A stretch of 64,000 bases of DNA from Meconema thalassinum (Eukaryota > Arthropoda > Insecta > Orthoptera > Tettigoniidae): positions 147,425,099-147,489,098 of the forward strand of contig OX336389.2 of the NCBI GenBank assembly GCA_946902985.2, read 5' to 3'. Made by a program: the position numbers and the translations under genes. How positions within the stretch are numbered: position 1 is the stretch's first letter; each line of letters starts with the position of its first letter. The notes beneath the pieces were generated by a model. It saw nothing but the letters and a program-made list of their open reading frames with translations. It did not search any database and was not told where the DNA came from. Below are positions 1 through 11,790 of this stretch, piece by piece.

Positions 1-1359
1 ATCTGTTCCATGGCAGGAGAAGATGTGAGAGCTTTCTTCCACAAGGAAGCTGCGCCTTGAAAAGTGGAAGCGTTATCAGAGAACATCTCCGAAGGAACAC
101 CACGCCTAGCAGCGAAGCGAGAGACAGCTGATAAAAAGTAAGAAGTAGAGGCATTCGTTACTAGTTCCAAATCGATCGCGCCAGTAACCATGCAAACAAA
201 GAGAGAAACATAGAGCTTACCATACAATTTGCGTTTATCTTCAGGGGAATTGCGTTGATATTGGAACGGACCCATATAGTCCACACCAGTTAGAGCAAAT
301 GGACGTATAGGAGAAGAGCGAAAAGAGGGCAGATCGCTCATTAATTGAGTATTTACTTTAGGTTTAGCTTTTAAGCAAGCAATGCTTTTGTGAATTACAG
401 AGGAAACTTCATGAATTCCATTTATATGCCAGTACTTTTCCCTTAAGAGGCAAAGCAGTGTGCGTGTACCAACATGCAGATTACGATAATGAAAGTCACG
501 TATAATTAAAAAGTTACGTGATGTTTAGAAGGAAAAAAATTACAGGATGCTTTTTGTCCTCAGAAAGCAAAGATTGCGAGAGCCTACCACCTACCCTGAG
601 TAACCTATTGTCATCAAGGAACGGGGCTAAGGTACGAAGACGACTGGATTTGGGAAGATCCTTTTTAGAAGAAAGTAAAGACAATTCAGAAGAAAAGGCT
701 TCTTGCTGTGTTAGTTGCAAAACCTTAATGGTAGTGAGATTCAATTCATGATTGGTAAGGTGTGGTTTGGGGAGAAGAGGTTGGTCAACCACAAGATATT
801 TCCATCTGAGAAGATAGGCAACAATTCGAATTAATTTGTGAAAGGAATAATAGCGGGACAACAAGGGATGAGCAAAGTTGGAAACAAGACACGAAGCAGT
901 AGATTTAGATACTTTAGCGTCAAGCAATTTGGAGTTTGTAGCTGGAGGTTTAGAAGGCCAACAAGAAGAGTCTTCGATTAACCACGAGGGCCCATGCCAG
1001 TACAACTGAGAAGCTGCCAATTGAGAGGGTAAACATCCACGAGGAATGATGTCGGCGGGGTTGTCAGCGCTGGGCACATGCCTCCATTGACATCCCGAAG
1101 AAAGAGTTTGAATTTTGGAAATCCTGCTTGCAACAAAAGTTTGCCAATGTACGGGGTTTTTGGCGATCCAAGAAAGAGTGATCATGGAATCGCTCCCGAG
1201 ATAAGTTTGCGAAAATTCGACCCTTAAGGCTTCCCGTAATTTCTTAACAAGTTCTGCGGCCATGAGTGCAGCACACAATTCAAGCCTAGACAAAAGTGAT
1301 AGTTTTAAGAGGAGCCACCTTCGATTTGGCACAAACAAGGTTGGAATCTGAAGATCCAT
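1..1359 (-). pseudogene. BEL/Pao RNase H and integrase part
   Basis: Continuation of the same polyprotein. RLELCAAL near 1290 and DSMITLSWI near 1190 mark RNase H. HVPSADNPAD near 1070 is the usual end of that domain. LLRVGGRL near 560 is the linker that precedes the zinc-binding integrase N-terminus in this class. The frame stops at 514, but the minus strand continues in a shifted frame to base 1 with integrase-like sequence: GVDYMGPF near 270 supplies the first catalytic Asp and FSDNAS near 90 the second. The catalytic Glu and the C-terminus lie beyond the window. The frame changes near 514 and near 1300 mark it as a pseudogene. Confidence 0.82.
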
Positions 1360-4300
1360 TTAACGAACCGCGATAAACCAAATATGCACATCAACCGTAA
1401 GCTTTTTCGTAACTGTCCGCAAACACATGAAGGAAAAAAGATGCATTAAGATGAGCGTTAATTTAATTCCTGGGAATTTCAATAAGGGAAAGATCAAGCA
1501 AATTGCTGCGAAAAGAAAAGAAAGGGGAACAGTGTCGTCCCATTCACATTTGAGCGACCATAGCTCTTGCATGAAAAGTTTGGCTATAACAATAACCGGG
1601 GCAAGGAATTGAAGCGGATCAACAAAATTTGCAATTTCAGAGAAAATTTGTCTTTTTGTGTTAGGGAGCTCTTCTGCAAGCGAAACTTTATAGATGAGAG
1701 TGTCAATATTAGTGCACCAATGAACTCCAAGAGTTTTTATGGATTCGGAATCTCCACAAGTTTCGACGAAGCAGGGGTCTACATCTTCAATAGGAAACTG
1801 GGCGAAAAACTCATGGGAGTTGGAATTCCACTTATGAAGTGGGAATCCTCCATTCTTTAACAATGCTTGAAGTTCTAGTGACACGAAAGAAGTTTCCTCC
1901 AGAGTGGGGAAGGAATGCAAGTAATCGTCAACATAGAATGATGTACTTAGTGCTTCGGAAGCTTTAGAATCAAATAAATGACCATCTTGAGAGGCTAACA
2001 AATGTAGGGATCGGATAGCAAGGAAGGCGGAAGGTTTTAAGCAATAAGTAACCGTCTTAAAGCGAAATACCTTAATGGGCTTGCTGATTTCGTCGCGCCA
2101 CAAGATTCTTTGGAGATCTCGTTGTTCTGGCTGAAATAAAACCTGACGGTACATCTGTTTGAAGTCCGCTATAACAGCTATGGGAAATAATCGAATGTTT
2201 AAGAGTATAGCAGATAAATCTGACTGAATAGCAGGACCAGAGTAAAGAGTATCGTTAAGACTGTTGCAATTTACGTCAGGTGATGAACCATTGAAAACGA
2301 CTCGGATTTTATCCTTTACAAGAGGGTTTCTCCACACGGGATGATGATTTAAGAAAACCGTTTCAATTGGGGGGTGCAATTCGTCATCAGATTTGCTAAC
2401 AACTTCCTTATGATCTAAGCTTTGATACTCATCCATGAAATCAGTATACTGCTGTTTAACGAGAGGTTCTTTCTTGAATTTGCTCTCGATAGCAAAGAGA
2501 GCTTTTCGAGCTTTGGGTTGAGAATTAAGAAGTTTAGGGGGATTATGTAATCTTGGCATCTGAACAATGAACCGGCCTTCAGGAGAACGAGTGGTGGTGT
2601 TCAGAAAAATTTGCTCACAGAATTCGTTTTCTGAAGAGGTCACGTTAGGAGAATCAACGCTTTCAAGCCTCCAGAACAGTTTGAAGTCAGTATTAGCGAA
2701 ATAACATTGCGATGCGGGTTGGGGAGAATACTGATGAAGTTGACCGGTGACGATCCATCCAAAATTAGTGTCTCTGGCAACCACGTTTGACGATAACTTG
2801 CGAACCTGTATACGAAGGCAATTCCAGAAAACATTGGCACTAATGAGTATGTCAATGGGGTTTTGTACATTGAACAGAGGATCGGCTAGCCTTAAATGCG
2901 AGGGAATGCTTAAACCTGAAATATCAACAGAGTGACTTGGAGTATCTTCTCCTATGCTATTGAGAATGAGACAATTCAGTTTGAGAAAGTTATTTCTGTG
3001 ACAAATGACTCTTATGGTTAGCTTTGAAAACTGAAAAGCTTGCGATTTTGAGCTGTTAATGCCCGATACGTTAATAGAAGTGGGGTTTACAGGTAGGCCT
3101 AGTTTTTTGATTAATGAATTAGAAACGAAATCGTGGGTTGCCGCCGAATCAAGAACACCGCGTGCACGGACCCAGTTGCCAAAGTTATCCTGAACTTCGA
3201 TTTGGACAGTGGACAATAGTACTTGGGCACTACGTATGGACTTGGCATTTTGAATGTAAGATGAAGCATTGGAACTGTTAGCATTGTCACTTTTCTGAGA
3301 AGTAGATGCGGTCGATGACCTTGCTTGATCATGACGATGTAGTAAATTGTGATGAGCTTTTTCACAATGGAAGCAAAGTCTGGTGGACTTCCAATTTGAA
3401 GCAGAATGCGTGGGTGCTAGGCAGTTGAAGCAATGTTTATTCTGGGAAACTAATTTTCTTCTGTCGTCGACTGACAGTTCTTTAAAAGATTTACATAGAT
3501 ATAAGGCGTGGGAATCTTTACAAAGTATGCACTTTAATGGTTCATTTAAACTCTTACGGGGTTCGCTTTGCGTGTTGAAAACGAGAGAACTAGCAATACG
3601 GCGTTCACTAGACCTAGTTGGGTAACCAGTGGCGTTTGACTTGAGTTTAGATGAGCTGGACCCAGGTTTTTGGTTACTAGACGCTAAGCGTTCGCTTTTA
3701 GGTTTAAGAGACATTGATTCAAATTTAGAACTAGGGGATGAGGGTTCACTTTGATTAGCTAAAGCAGTTGAGAGTTGGCATCTAACATTTATGAAAGTGA
3801 CCAAATGCTCGTAAGAGTAATCGTCTTCTCTGGAAAGTTCAATCTCCCAAGCTTTGAGGGTAGCAACATCGACTTTAGAAACCACTAAGTGTATTAAGAA
3901 AGTGTCCCAGTGTTCAGTGGGTTGATCTAATTGGGATAGAGCTTTAACGTGAAGTTGTGTTGTATCAATGAGAGTATGCAAACTAGTGACGTCATTGTGC
4001 TGTGACGCAGGTAAGTTAAATAGAGCTTTCATATGGCGTTGAATACGTAACCGTGAATTACCGTATCTTTCTTTCAACAAGTTAAAGGCAATGGGGTAGT
4101 TTTCGGCACTTAATGGGAGTGCTTCAACTTACTGCAGAGCTTGACCTCGGAGGACAGATCTCAAATAATGAAACTTGTAGATGACTTGAATGTCTTCATT
4201 GTCATGAACAAGAGAACAAAATAGTTCATAGAAAGAATTCCAAGTAGATTCGTCTCCAGAGAAGTGGGGTAAATCAATCTTAGGTAGGATTGGTTTGGGC

Positions 4301-4671
4301 TTGTGAGTGCCTTCACGAAAAGAGTTTTGTTGTTCATGAAGGGAATCAAGAACAGAGCCGTCCTTTCTCTGTTCTTCTTCTTAGAGTTGGCGTATTAGTT
4401 TAAAAGCAGAACCTACACCTTCGTAATATTGATTTTCTACTTCGACTCGATTATCAGTTTCATTGAGCATACAAGTTTCGATTTCAGTTTGGATGTTACA
4501 ATAATTTTCATATGATCGTTCAAAATCTTTTACGCGATGTTTTAACAAATCTAATTGAGCTTCTGAAGGATCTAGCTCTCTGATGTATTTTCTAAATCGA
4601 GTAATTTGCCCTTTATAGGATGCTCGTTTAGAAGTAAGTTTTTCATCCTTATCCTTTTCTGTAGGAGCCAT
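1360..4671 (-). pseudogene. BEL/Pao gag-protease-RT polyprotein, broken
   Basis: Gag-pol of a BEL/Pao element. The start at 4671 opens with a charged, helical gag N-terminus. In-frame stops interrupt it near 4381 and near 4133, after which it stays open to 1360. Two cysteine-rich knuckles are visible around 3350-3540 (CILC...C and CFNC...CFHC). They are followed by an aspartic-protease-like stretch (LDSAATHDFVS, near 3150; the usual Asp-Ser/Thr-Gly position reads DSA). RT signatures are DFKQMYRQV near 2160 and the catalytic FYVDDYLHS near 1930. Downstream of about 1440 the reading frame slips, because the expected RNase H start is found in a neighbouring frame, and the stop at 1360 is probably a by-product. 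Gag and pol in one frame without a separating stop is normal for BEL/Pao. Confidence 0.88.
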
Positions 4672-4921
4672 GACAAAATAGATAATTAAAGTATAACACG
4701 AAACTGTGGAATCTTGGAAATGCTGTCAGACTGGCAGCAGCAAATAAGCTGAAAGAAAGGGACACACCAAAGGAGAGAGGAGCGGCCTCTTTCTCCTTCA
4801 CGGGCTTTGCACGGTGAAGCTATAGCTGAAAAATTCAAAGAAGATATTAATGGTTTGCAAAATATTGTCAAATAACCCTTGACAAATAAAGCCTGATAAG
4901 TAAAATGTCATAAATGGACTC

Positions 4922-4939
4922 TCCCGGATTTCGGCACCA
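4922..4939 (-). other. Primer binding site of the BEL/Pao element
   Basis: The minus strand reads TGGTGCCGAAATCCGGGA, an 18-base tRNA-3'-end-complementary sequence beginning TGG, about 250 bases ahead of the gag start. This is where reverse transcription would be primed, and it places the inner edge of the 5' LTR at about 4943-4947. Confidence 0.65.
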
Positions 4940-4944
4940 AATTT

Positions 4945-6740
4945 TGGGTACATTATTAGCTTGGGAATAACCTGACCCCCAAGGGAAGATGATGAAGAAA
5001 AAGAAGTGGGTTTCGGACTGGAGAAAATGGATGGAGAAATAGGACGAGAGTCCAACAGTAGTTATAATTTTAACTTTAAGTATACTCAAAGGCAGCTGCC
5101 ACTTCAAATCCGCTTTCCGATACCTAAAGTGGGTAGGGACATGGGCGAAGTTAACAGGAAACGCAGCTGGAACTTGGGCTATTCGCAAGAAAGCTGCTAT
5201 AGCGTATTCCCTCTCAAGCGTAAATATACCTACTATGGGGAAGGGTGGTGGTCTGGCAAGACAAAGAGTAACAGATTTATTGTGTATCTGCTCAAAGGAG
5301 TATGTTTCTAAACAAGTATTTTGAAGAATACAAATAATTTGAATCAGCCGTGATATTTTAGTTCTTGAAATTGTAGAAATTCTAAAGAGCGACCGAATGC
5401 TTCCAAGAAGGATAGGGATAAAGCAATTATACCCTTGGGAATAATTTTGGTAAGAGTACCAATAGTTGCATTTAGAAATGACTAAGCTCTTAACCAGCAA
5501 GGCGCTGACTAAAAGTTTAGACAGTGAGAAACACTTAAATTTTGAAAAACCAACCATAAGTGGTAGAGAGAATCTCCACAAGCAGGAAGCTGGCGTAGCG
5601 AGCTATGCTTGCCTTACTGGCCAACTAGAATTAGCTATCCAAGCTAAGAGAGAATTTAATAAGTTAATAACTAAGAGTTCTTGCTCAAATGCAACAAGTA
5701 GTGAAAACCTTATCAATGGATTTATTTTTATTAAAGAGGGCATACACCTAGGAAGAGTCAGGGAAGACAGGATCTTGCCTAACCGTTATTTCAGAGAAAT
5801 GATCGAGCAAAAGAAAAAAATCAAATTTATTTAACAATGCAAAAAGGTGTAATGAATTTAAGACATATATAATTTGAGTTTACAAACAATTGGGGTCGCA
5901 GACCTCCGAAATCATTTAAATCTTGCGCCAGGCAATTGATAATTTTTTGGTTTCAAACCTTTTATATGAGCTAAAATCTTCGTACAATTTTGAAATAGCT
6001 AAGATTAATAAATGGAAAATTTTAAGGTAATTAAAGTAATTAAGGTTAAACAATAAATCAAGTACAAGGTGTGTATTTTAAGGATTTCTAGATAGGTATC
6101 TTAGAAATATGAACAAATAACAACTTCGAAAGTAACAACAAAAAAACAGGAAGAAATGAAATAGAAGTTTCTATAACTTCTTGTATTAATACAGAACTAT
6201 TTTTAGAGATTATACAAATAGGGCAGGTCACTTATTGTGAAACCTGAAGAGAAAAATTGAAAGGAAGTTTCTACAACTCCTATGTTTAAGTAGGGATAAC
6301 GAGAAAAATGGGGCAAATTTCCCTTTCGTGAAACCTAGAGATAACTCATTTTGAGTAGAAAGAATTGGGTTCCCTCATTAGAAGGGAGAAACAATATACT
6401 TTAAGGCGTGTACTAGACACGAAGTTCTACAGACATTAATTCGTTGTACGTGGAACAAGTAAGGGAGGGCGCTTATTGAGAGTGACACCTCATTGAAAAA
6501 AGACCTAAATTAACAATTTTATTATTTTAGTTTGTTAGTAAAGGGTTTGGGAGAGATCAAATGGGATTGTGGAAGAGTGTTCATGGCCGTATTTATTGTA
6601 CTCGGACGAGGGCGACGCGGATAAAAATTTGAACAGGCACTGTTATCACTATAGTCTGTTGATATAGTTGAAAGTTCACTGTACCAGCACAAAAAGTTTA
6701 TAGAAAGAAAAGTTATTGCAGTTATGTAAAAGTTGAGTTT
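4945..6740. other. LTR remnant and gene-free stretch
   Basis: About 4945-5581 is presumed 5' LTR of the BEL/Pao element. From 5582 to 6740 I see no gene. Around 6163-6390 two roughly 100-base imperfect repeats each start with gaagtttct and contain a gtgaaacct motif, so a short tandem duplication is present. Confidence 0.4.
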
Positions 6741-6744
6741 TGGC

Positions 6745-6962
6745 TTGTTGTTTACACATTTGTCAATTTCCCATTTATATATTTTTATGTCAGTTTAAAG
6801 TTTTTAAATTTTGAGGATATGGAAACATGGATTTTCCATGTCATGTTTTTGTAAATGATCTTAATACGAGTTCTTTACCATGGCAATAGTACAGTCTGTT
6901 TATGTATTTGCAGAAACGTAGAGGTGTATTTTTTATTCAAGTAATAGTGTTTTACAAAATAA
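6745..6962 (+). repeat. Fragment of palindromic-element arm
   Basis: The stretch from cacatttgtcaatttccc through atatggaaacatggatttt to ccatggcaatagtacagtct matches the right arm of the 14-kb palindrome at about 52650-53030 in the same order and orientation, with one repeat unit fewer and clear divergence. It indicates a further old copy of this element family whose outward direction is to the right. Confidence 0.65.
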
Positions 6963-7784
6963 CGCCTATCTACCACTGCATTTGAAAAAAAACTATTGAA
7001 GAACCAAAATTAAATTCCCCCTCCCCACCCTACCTAATTGTGTTTGCTCTGGTCAAACAATCAATGACACACACACACGCACATACACAAGCTTATTCTC
7101 TCTCTCGCTTTTTCTGTGCAGTCATACATTCACACAACCATGCCTGTCTTTGAGAACAAACACAACCACTCTATTTATCCTCAAAATATCCTTGACATGC
7201 ACACTCATCCCAAGGAACTTTTAGTTATACATTTAACATTTACCATTACAAAAAAAATGTTTCCACTATTTACAAAAAAAATATTATTTACAATTACAAA
7301 AATGAATATTTACAAAATACTAAATCAACTAAATCTACTGGTTACAAAAAGCCATGTCTCTAAACAATAAAATATAGAAATCACACCTCCTCCTTGTGGT
7401 CAGAACCCCATGGTTGCCTAAGGCATAGGTCATTCGTCTGCACGCATTTGTTATCCATCAAGGCAAAAGTGCATTTTCTCTGTTCCGCAAGATACAAATT
7501 ATGGTTGCTGGATTGTATCCTGCACTGTTTATGCGACATAGCTTTGCCAGGTCATAAAACCGTTAGGTAGGTCTCTACAGATAGCGATTTTACCACTGCT
7601 CTATCTACGCTTTTTTTCTTTGCTTCCTTACAGTTTACTGTGCGATGGGCAGCATTAACTGTATATCAAACTCAGTCCACCTTTGTATTTGTAACCCAAG
7701 TAATAATTTGAAAATAGACAAGTGTAATCGGTTTTAAACATTATCTCTGCTTTTTTATATGTTTATGACTTGCATATTAACCTG

Positions 7785-7860
7785 AAATCAACCCTAGTCT
7801 ACCTTAGTGAAAGGCTAACAGCTTAACCACTGCGCCACCATATGCTTCATTCTTAGTTTG
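7785..7860 (-). repeat. tRNA-headed SINE fragment
   Basis: On the minus strand the stretch TGGCGCAGTGGTTAAGC is a good pol III A box, and GGGTTGATTTCAGG downstream resembles a decayed B box. No tail or target-site duplication could be defined, so only the head is claimed. Confidence 0.45.
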
Positions 7861-8340
7861 ATTCGTTCTAGGCCTTAGAGCTGGAGAACGAGTTAAGATA
7901 TCCAATGCAAGAGGCACATGTGCTCGCCACTGCAGCACAAAATGGTTAGCTGGTAACATTAGACAACCGAAAATGATTGTATTTCTGTTACCCAAGCATT
8001 TCTGTAATTTGTTCACTGTGTGAGCACTGCCAGCAAGACAGTTTAGTTTAGAACAAGCGAGTGTGTGTGTATAGATTATTAGCATCAAGTATTTAAAGCT
8101 TTCTGTGTGTAGCGACCATCTTGTCCCAGTAACCACTGAGCAAGTTTTAACAGTCAGCCCATAAAACAGCATAGGATAGTTGTGTGTGGTTCATGTACTT
8201 GGGTGTGTGCAATAGCACCATGCACTAGATTTACCTTATCCTCTGTAGGTAGAGCGTTAACCCTTTCCTTTTTGACATCACCAATGACCACATCCACCCA
8301 CAAGTATTACACTTAAACCCGTTACTTGTTTTCAATTATG

Positions 8341-8407
8341 TTTGGTTCGGTTTAGTTCGGTTTAGTTGGATTTGATTCAGCTTGGTTCAGTTTAGTTCGA
8401 TGTAGTC
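8341..8407 (+). repeat. Minisatellite, unit like TTTAGTTCGG
   Basis: Six to seven imperfect copies of a 10-base unit (ttcggtttag with variants ttggatttga, ttcagcttgg). No coding potential is implied. Confidence 0.6.
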
Positions 8408-8654
8408 ACCATTTTGTGTCTTAGATATCCTCTTTAACCATTCAATTAAAGATAGTCTACTCATAATTCTTGAATCGATAAATCAGATTTTATGTACATC
8501 TTTTGTCATTTATTAACCCATGCCTGCAACCTATACTTTCCCTGTACTGCAGTTTGATCTGAAAACAAGTCCCAATGGTGAGAGACTTGTCAGTCACCAT
8601 ACATGTAGCCCACAATAATTCTTTCTCTAACTAGCTATGTTTCATCACTCACGG

Positions 8655-9070
8655 TAATCATCTCACATGTCCGTATCCGATTATTAGTTAATAATATCTC
8701 AGATCGATGACCTTGATGTACTGGGTATTTTGGGTAAATTCATTGGCCATGGGAAACGGTTGACCATTCTAAGTCCTATGACACCTCACATGTCGTTATC
8801 CGATTATTAGTTTATAAAATCTCAGGTCAGTGACCTTGCTGTTTTGGATTTTTGGGGTAAATTCATTGGTCATGGGGAAGGGTTAACCATTCGTAGTCCT
8901 TTGACACCTCACTTGACCCTCTCTGAATGTTAGTTTATAAAATCTTAGGTCGATGACCTTGCTGTTTTGGGCCTTTTGGGTAAATTCGCTGGCCATGGAA
9001 AAAGGTTGGCCATCCTGAGTCCTATGACACCTCGCTTGACCCTCTCTGATTATTAGTTAGCGAGATATAA
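8655..9070 (+). repeat. 123-bp tandem repeats, right-arm type
   Basis: About three and a half units of 123 bases, each with gtcctatgacacctcac, a gattattagttta block, gaccttgctgttttgg and gggtaaattcattggcc. The motif order (agtccta-gacacctc, then ttattggtt-gagat) is that of the right-hand subterminal repeats of the palindrome at 54.1-54.5 kb, in the same orientation but strongly diverged. Confidence 0.65.
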
Positions 9071-9109
9071 ACAAAAGTGCAGTTAGGCCCTTTTGACAAA
9101 AATGAATAA

Positions 9110-9610
9110 TACATTCAAAAATAGGGCGTCACCAAATCCAACGAACCCTCATACAAGTCCCTAGCCTTATTGGTTCATGAGATATTAAAAAGCAGGTGAC
9201 CTATTAGTTTTGGATCTTTTGGTTATTTTTTTAAATAACTTATCTATAAATCATTATTCAAAAAGCCCACCCTCTTACAAAAAAAAAAACAAGTGCGCAT
9301 GCATAAAAACAAAAAACAAAAAATAATAAATCATAGTGGCATCCAGGAGTATGCATGTTCTTCATGTGGAACAACGTTTAATTTCATATTAGCATTGAAT
9401 GTAGTGCTAGGTCACGGGTTCTGCGCCACTTTTTATTCAGCCACCCTCGTAGCGGCCCCGAACCTGATATCTCGCTAACCAATCATGGGATTTGAACATA
9501 CAGGGTGTCCTAGCACTCGTAGTGACGCCCCCTACTTTCCTATAGTCGCTTTATTTCATTAAAAGACCAAAACTAAAAGGTCATTCACGAGTAGTGGGGT
9601 AGTGTTGGTT
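9110..9610. repeat. Switch point between right-arm and left-arm repeat types
   Basis: 9121-9245 still has the right-arm orientation (gtccctagccttattggttcatgagatatt). From about 9455 the stretch gatatctcgctaaccaatcatg, then gggtgtcctagcactcgtagtgacgccccctactttcc, matches 41530-41610 in left-arm orientation. The polarity of the repeat family therefore flips near 9.3 kb. No precise terminus or target-site duplication could be found. Confidence 0.55.
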
Positions 9611-9829
9611 TTCTTAAGTCGCGCTCGTGCTTGAATATGTATGCCTATGTTGGGAAAGGGTTAGATGGTGGGGGACGAGTAGGGTCGAATGAGGGGTCGT
9701 TTAGATGGTATTCTTTCCGCTCTATGTGATGGTGAGGTTATATTTTAAAATGGGTGGAATTTGGAAACGCCATTTGGGTAAACGTGTGTTTTTTGACATT
9801 TTGGCGATGAGTGCTTTTTGTATGCATGC

Positions 9830-10355
9830 ATACTTGAGGGCTTTAGTAAGAGAGCGGGCTTTTTAAATTATGATTTATAGATGAGGTTTTTTTTTCAAAA
9901 TATTTATTAAGAACCATGAAAACTAATAGGTCATCGGCTTCTTAGTATCTCGCTAACCAATAATCGGATTTAAACATATGGGGTGTCGTAGGACTCGTGG
10001 TGAACTCCCTTTTTCTGTGGACGGGGTATATCCATCCCAAAATAAAAACCACCCTTACCCGGGGGGTGAAATAGTATTTTTTTGTATGCCTACGAACTTG
10101 GCGGTTTTTGTAAGAGAGCGAGCTTTTTAAATGATGATTTATAGATGAGTTTTTTTGAAATATTTGTTATGAACCATAAAATCTAATAGGTCATTCGCTT
10201 TTTAGTATCTCGCTAACCAATAATCGGATTTAAACATATGGGGTGTAGTAGGACTCGTGGTGAACTCACCTTTCCTACGGACGGGGTATGTCCACTCCAA
10301 AGTAAAAACTACCCTTACCCGGGGGGTTAAATAATATTTTTTATGTGCGCACACG
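9830..10355 (+). repeat. 264-bp tandem repeat, left-arm type
   Basis: Two units, with gagagcg-gctttttaaat at 9850 and again at 10114, each followed by tatctcgctaaccaataatcgg and ggggtgt-gtaggactcgtggtgaactc. They are related to the subterminal repeats of the palindromic element. Confidence 0.65.
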
Positions 10356-10564
10356 GACGGCTTTTGTCAAAAGGACCTAACTACACGTTTGTTAATATTT
10401 TCTGAACCCCTGGTGGGATTTTGCCATAGGCAGTATTATAGTCCTTGGGGTGACTCCCCGTTTTTGAATGTATGATTCATTTTTGTCAAAAGGGCCTAAC
10501 TACACTTTTGTTCATATCTCGCGAACCAATCATGCTAGGGACTTGTATGAGGGGCACCTGAGGC

Positions 10565-11440
10565 GACGTTCCCCTTTTGGGGGTGAAACTACCCCCCAAA
10601 ATTGAAAAATCAATATCATGGAAACGAAGAACCCTAAAATTAGGTGTGTTAGCTTTAAAAATAGGTGATGATATAGGCTTTTACCTCAATTGGTCATTTC
10701 ACCCCTAAAACAGTAAATGTCATGTTATGGGAAAAAACGTTTTAAACACCTAAAAATGATAAATGAACCTAAGATCTTTTGTTTTTGATGAAAAATAGCA
10801 GGGGGGGGGGTGAAACTACCCCCAAATTGAAAAATCGATATCTTGGAAACTAAGAACCCTAAAATTAAGTGTGATAGCTTAAAAAATATGTAATGACATA
10901 CGCTTTTACCTGGATAGGTCATTTCATTCCTAAAACAGTAAATAGTGATTTTATAGGGGGTAAAAAGGTGTTAAACGGGTAAAAATTATAATTGAACCTA
11001 ATCTTTTGTTTTTGATGAAAAATAGTAGGGGGTGAAAACTGCCCCCAAATTGAAAAATCGGTACCTTGGAAACTATGAACCCTAAAATTAGGTGTGATAG
11101 CTTAAAAAATAGGTCATGACATACGCTTTTACATGGATATGTATTTTCACCCCTAAACCAGTAAATAGTGTTTCTACAGTGGGGTAAAAAAAGGTGTTAA
11201 ACGGGTAAAAATGATAATTGAATCTAAGATATTTTGTTTTTGATGACAAATAGCAGAGGGGTGAAAACTACCCCAAATTGTGAAAAATCGATATCTTGCA
11301 AACTTAAGAACCCTAAAATTAGGTGTGATCGTTGAAAAATAAGTGATGACATTCGCTTTTACCTCGATAGATTATTTCACTCTTAAAACAGGGAATAGTA
11401 ATATTACAGGAAAAAAGGTATTAAACACCTAAATGCATAA
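10565..11440 (+). repeat. About 225-bp tandem repeats, four units
   Basis: Units begin with ttgaaaaatcgatatc (10602, 10827, 11051, 11280), then gaaccctaaaattaggtgtgatagct, cttttacctggataggtcatttcac and tttgtttttgatgaaaaatag, and end in a G-run plus gtgaaactacccc. No ORF is conserved between units. Confidence 0.75.
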
Positions 11441-11556
11441 GCGTTTTGTGAAACCATGATTTAATGGACTTGTGTATGGAGGATTATCATTTTTATTATT
11501 ATTATTATTATTACTATGTAATTATGGATTAGTGTGTGTATAGATAACTAACCAGT

Positions 11557-11778
11557 GGGGAGCGTGATGGCGCAGGTGCTTAGCTGCTCGTCTTTACCTG
11601 GACGGCTGGGGTTCAAATCCTGGTGACAGCGGGGTGGAATTTTCACCTGAAAAATCACGTGGCGTCAGGAAGGGCATTCGGCCTTAAATCCCCGACCAAA
11701 ACCAAAATGAGCCTGGTTGGCTCCGGCGACTCCAAATAATTGGGAAAAGCCGAAGAAAGAAAAAGAAGGGAAAAAAGG
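11557..11778 (+). repeat. tRNA-derived SINE with 12-bp target duplication
   Basis: A 222-bp SINE: tRNA-like head with A box (tgatggcgcaggtgcttagc) and B box (GGTTCAAATCC), a body with gtcaggaagggcattcggcc, and a purine-rich tail. It is bounded by a perfect duplication, TAACTAACCAGT, at 11545-11556 and 11779-11790. The gtcaggaagggcat body is related to the fragment at 14517-14560. Confidence 0.88.
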
Positions 11779-11790
11779 TAACTAACCAGT

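Larger units (their letters stand above)
1..5581 (-). mobile_element. BEL/Pao LTR retrotransposon, truncated by window start
   Basis: A BEL/Pao-class retroelement read right to left: a primer binding site near 4.93 kb, gag beginning at 4671, then protease, reverse transcriptase, RNase H and the first part of the integrase, which runs off base 1. The 5' LTR should lie to the right of the primer site, from about 4945 up to perhaps 5581, where the minus strand reads TGTGGAG. That outer edge is a guess, because the second LTR is outside the window. Several stops and frameshifts show that the copy is dead. Confidence 0.85.
6963..8640. other. Gene-free stretch with CA microsatellite
   Basis: No supportable gene. 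A short imperfect (CA)n run lies at about 7067-7090, followed by a CT-rich patch. A tRNA-like SINE head on the minus strand (7785-7860) and a 10-base minisatellite (8341-8407) are listed separately. Confidence 0.4.

Noticed and set aside
7116..7370. 84-residue ORF starting at 7116
   Set aside because: Low-complexity Asn/Lys/Thr/Phe composition in A/T-rich DNA, no domain.
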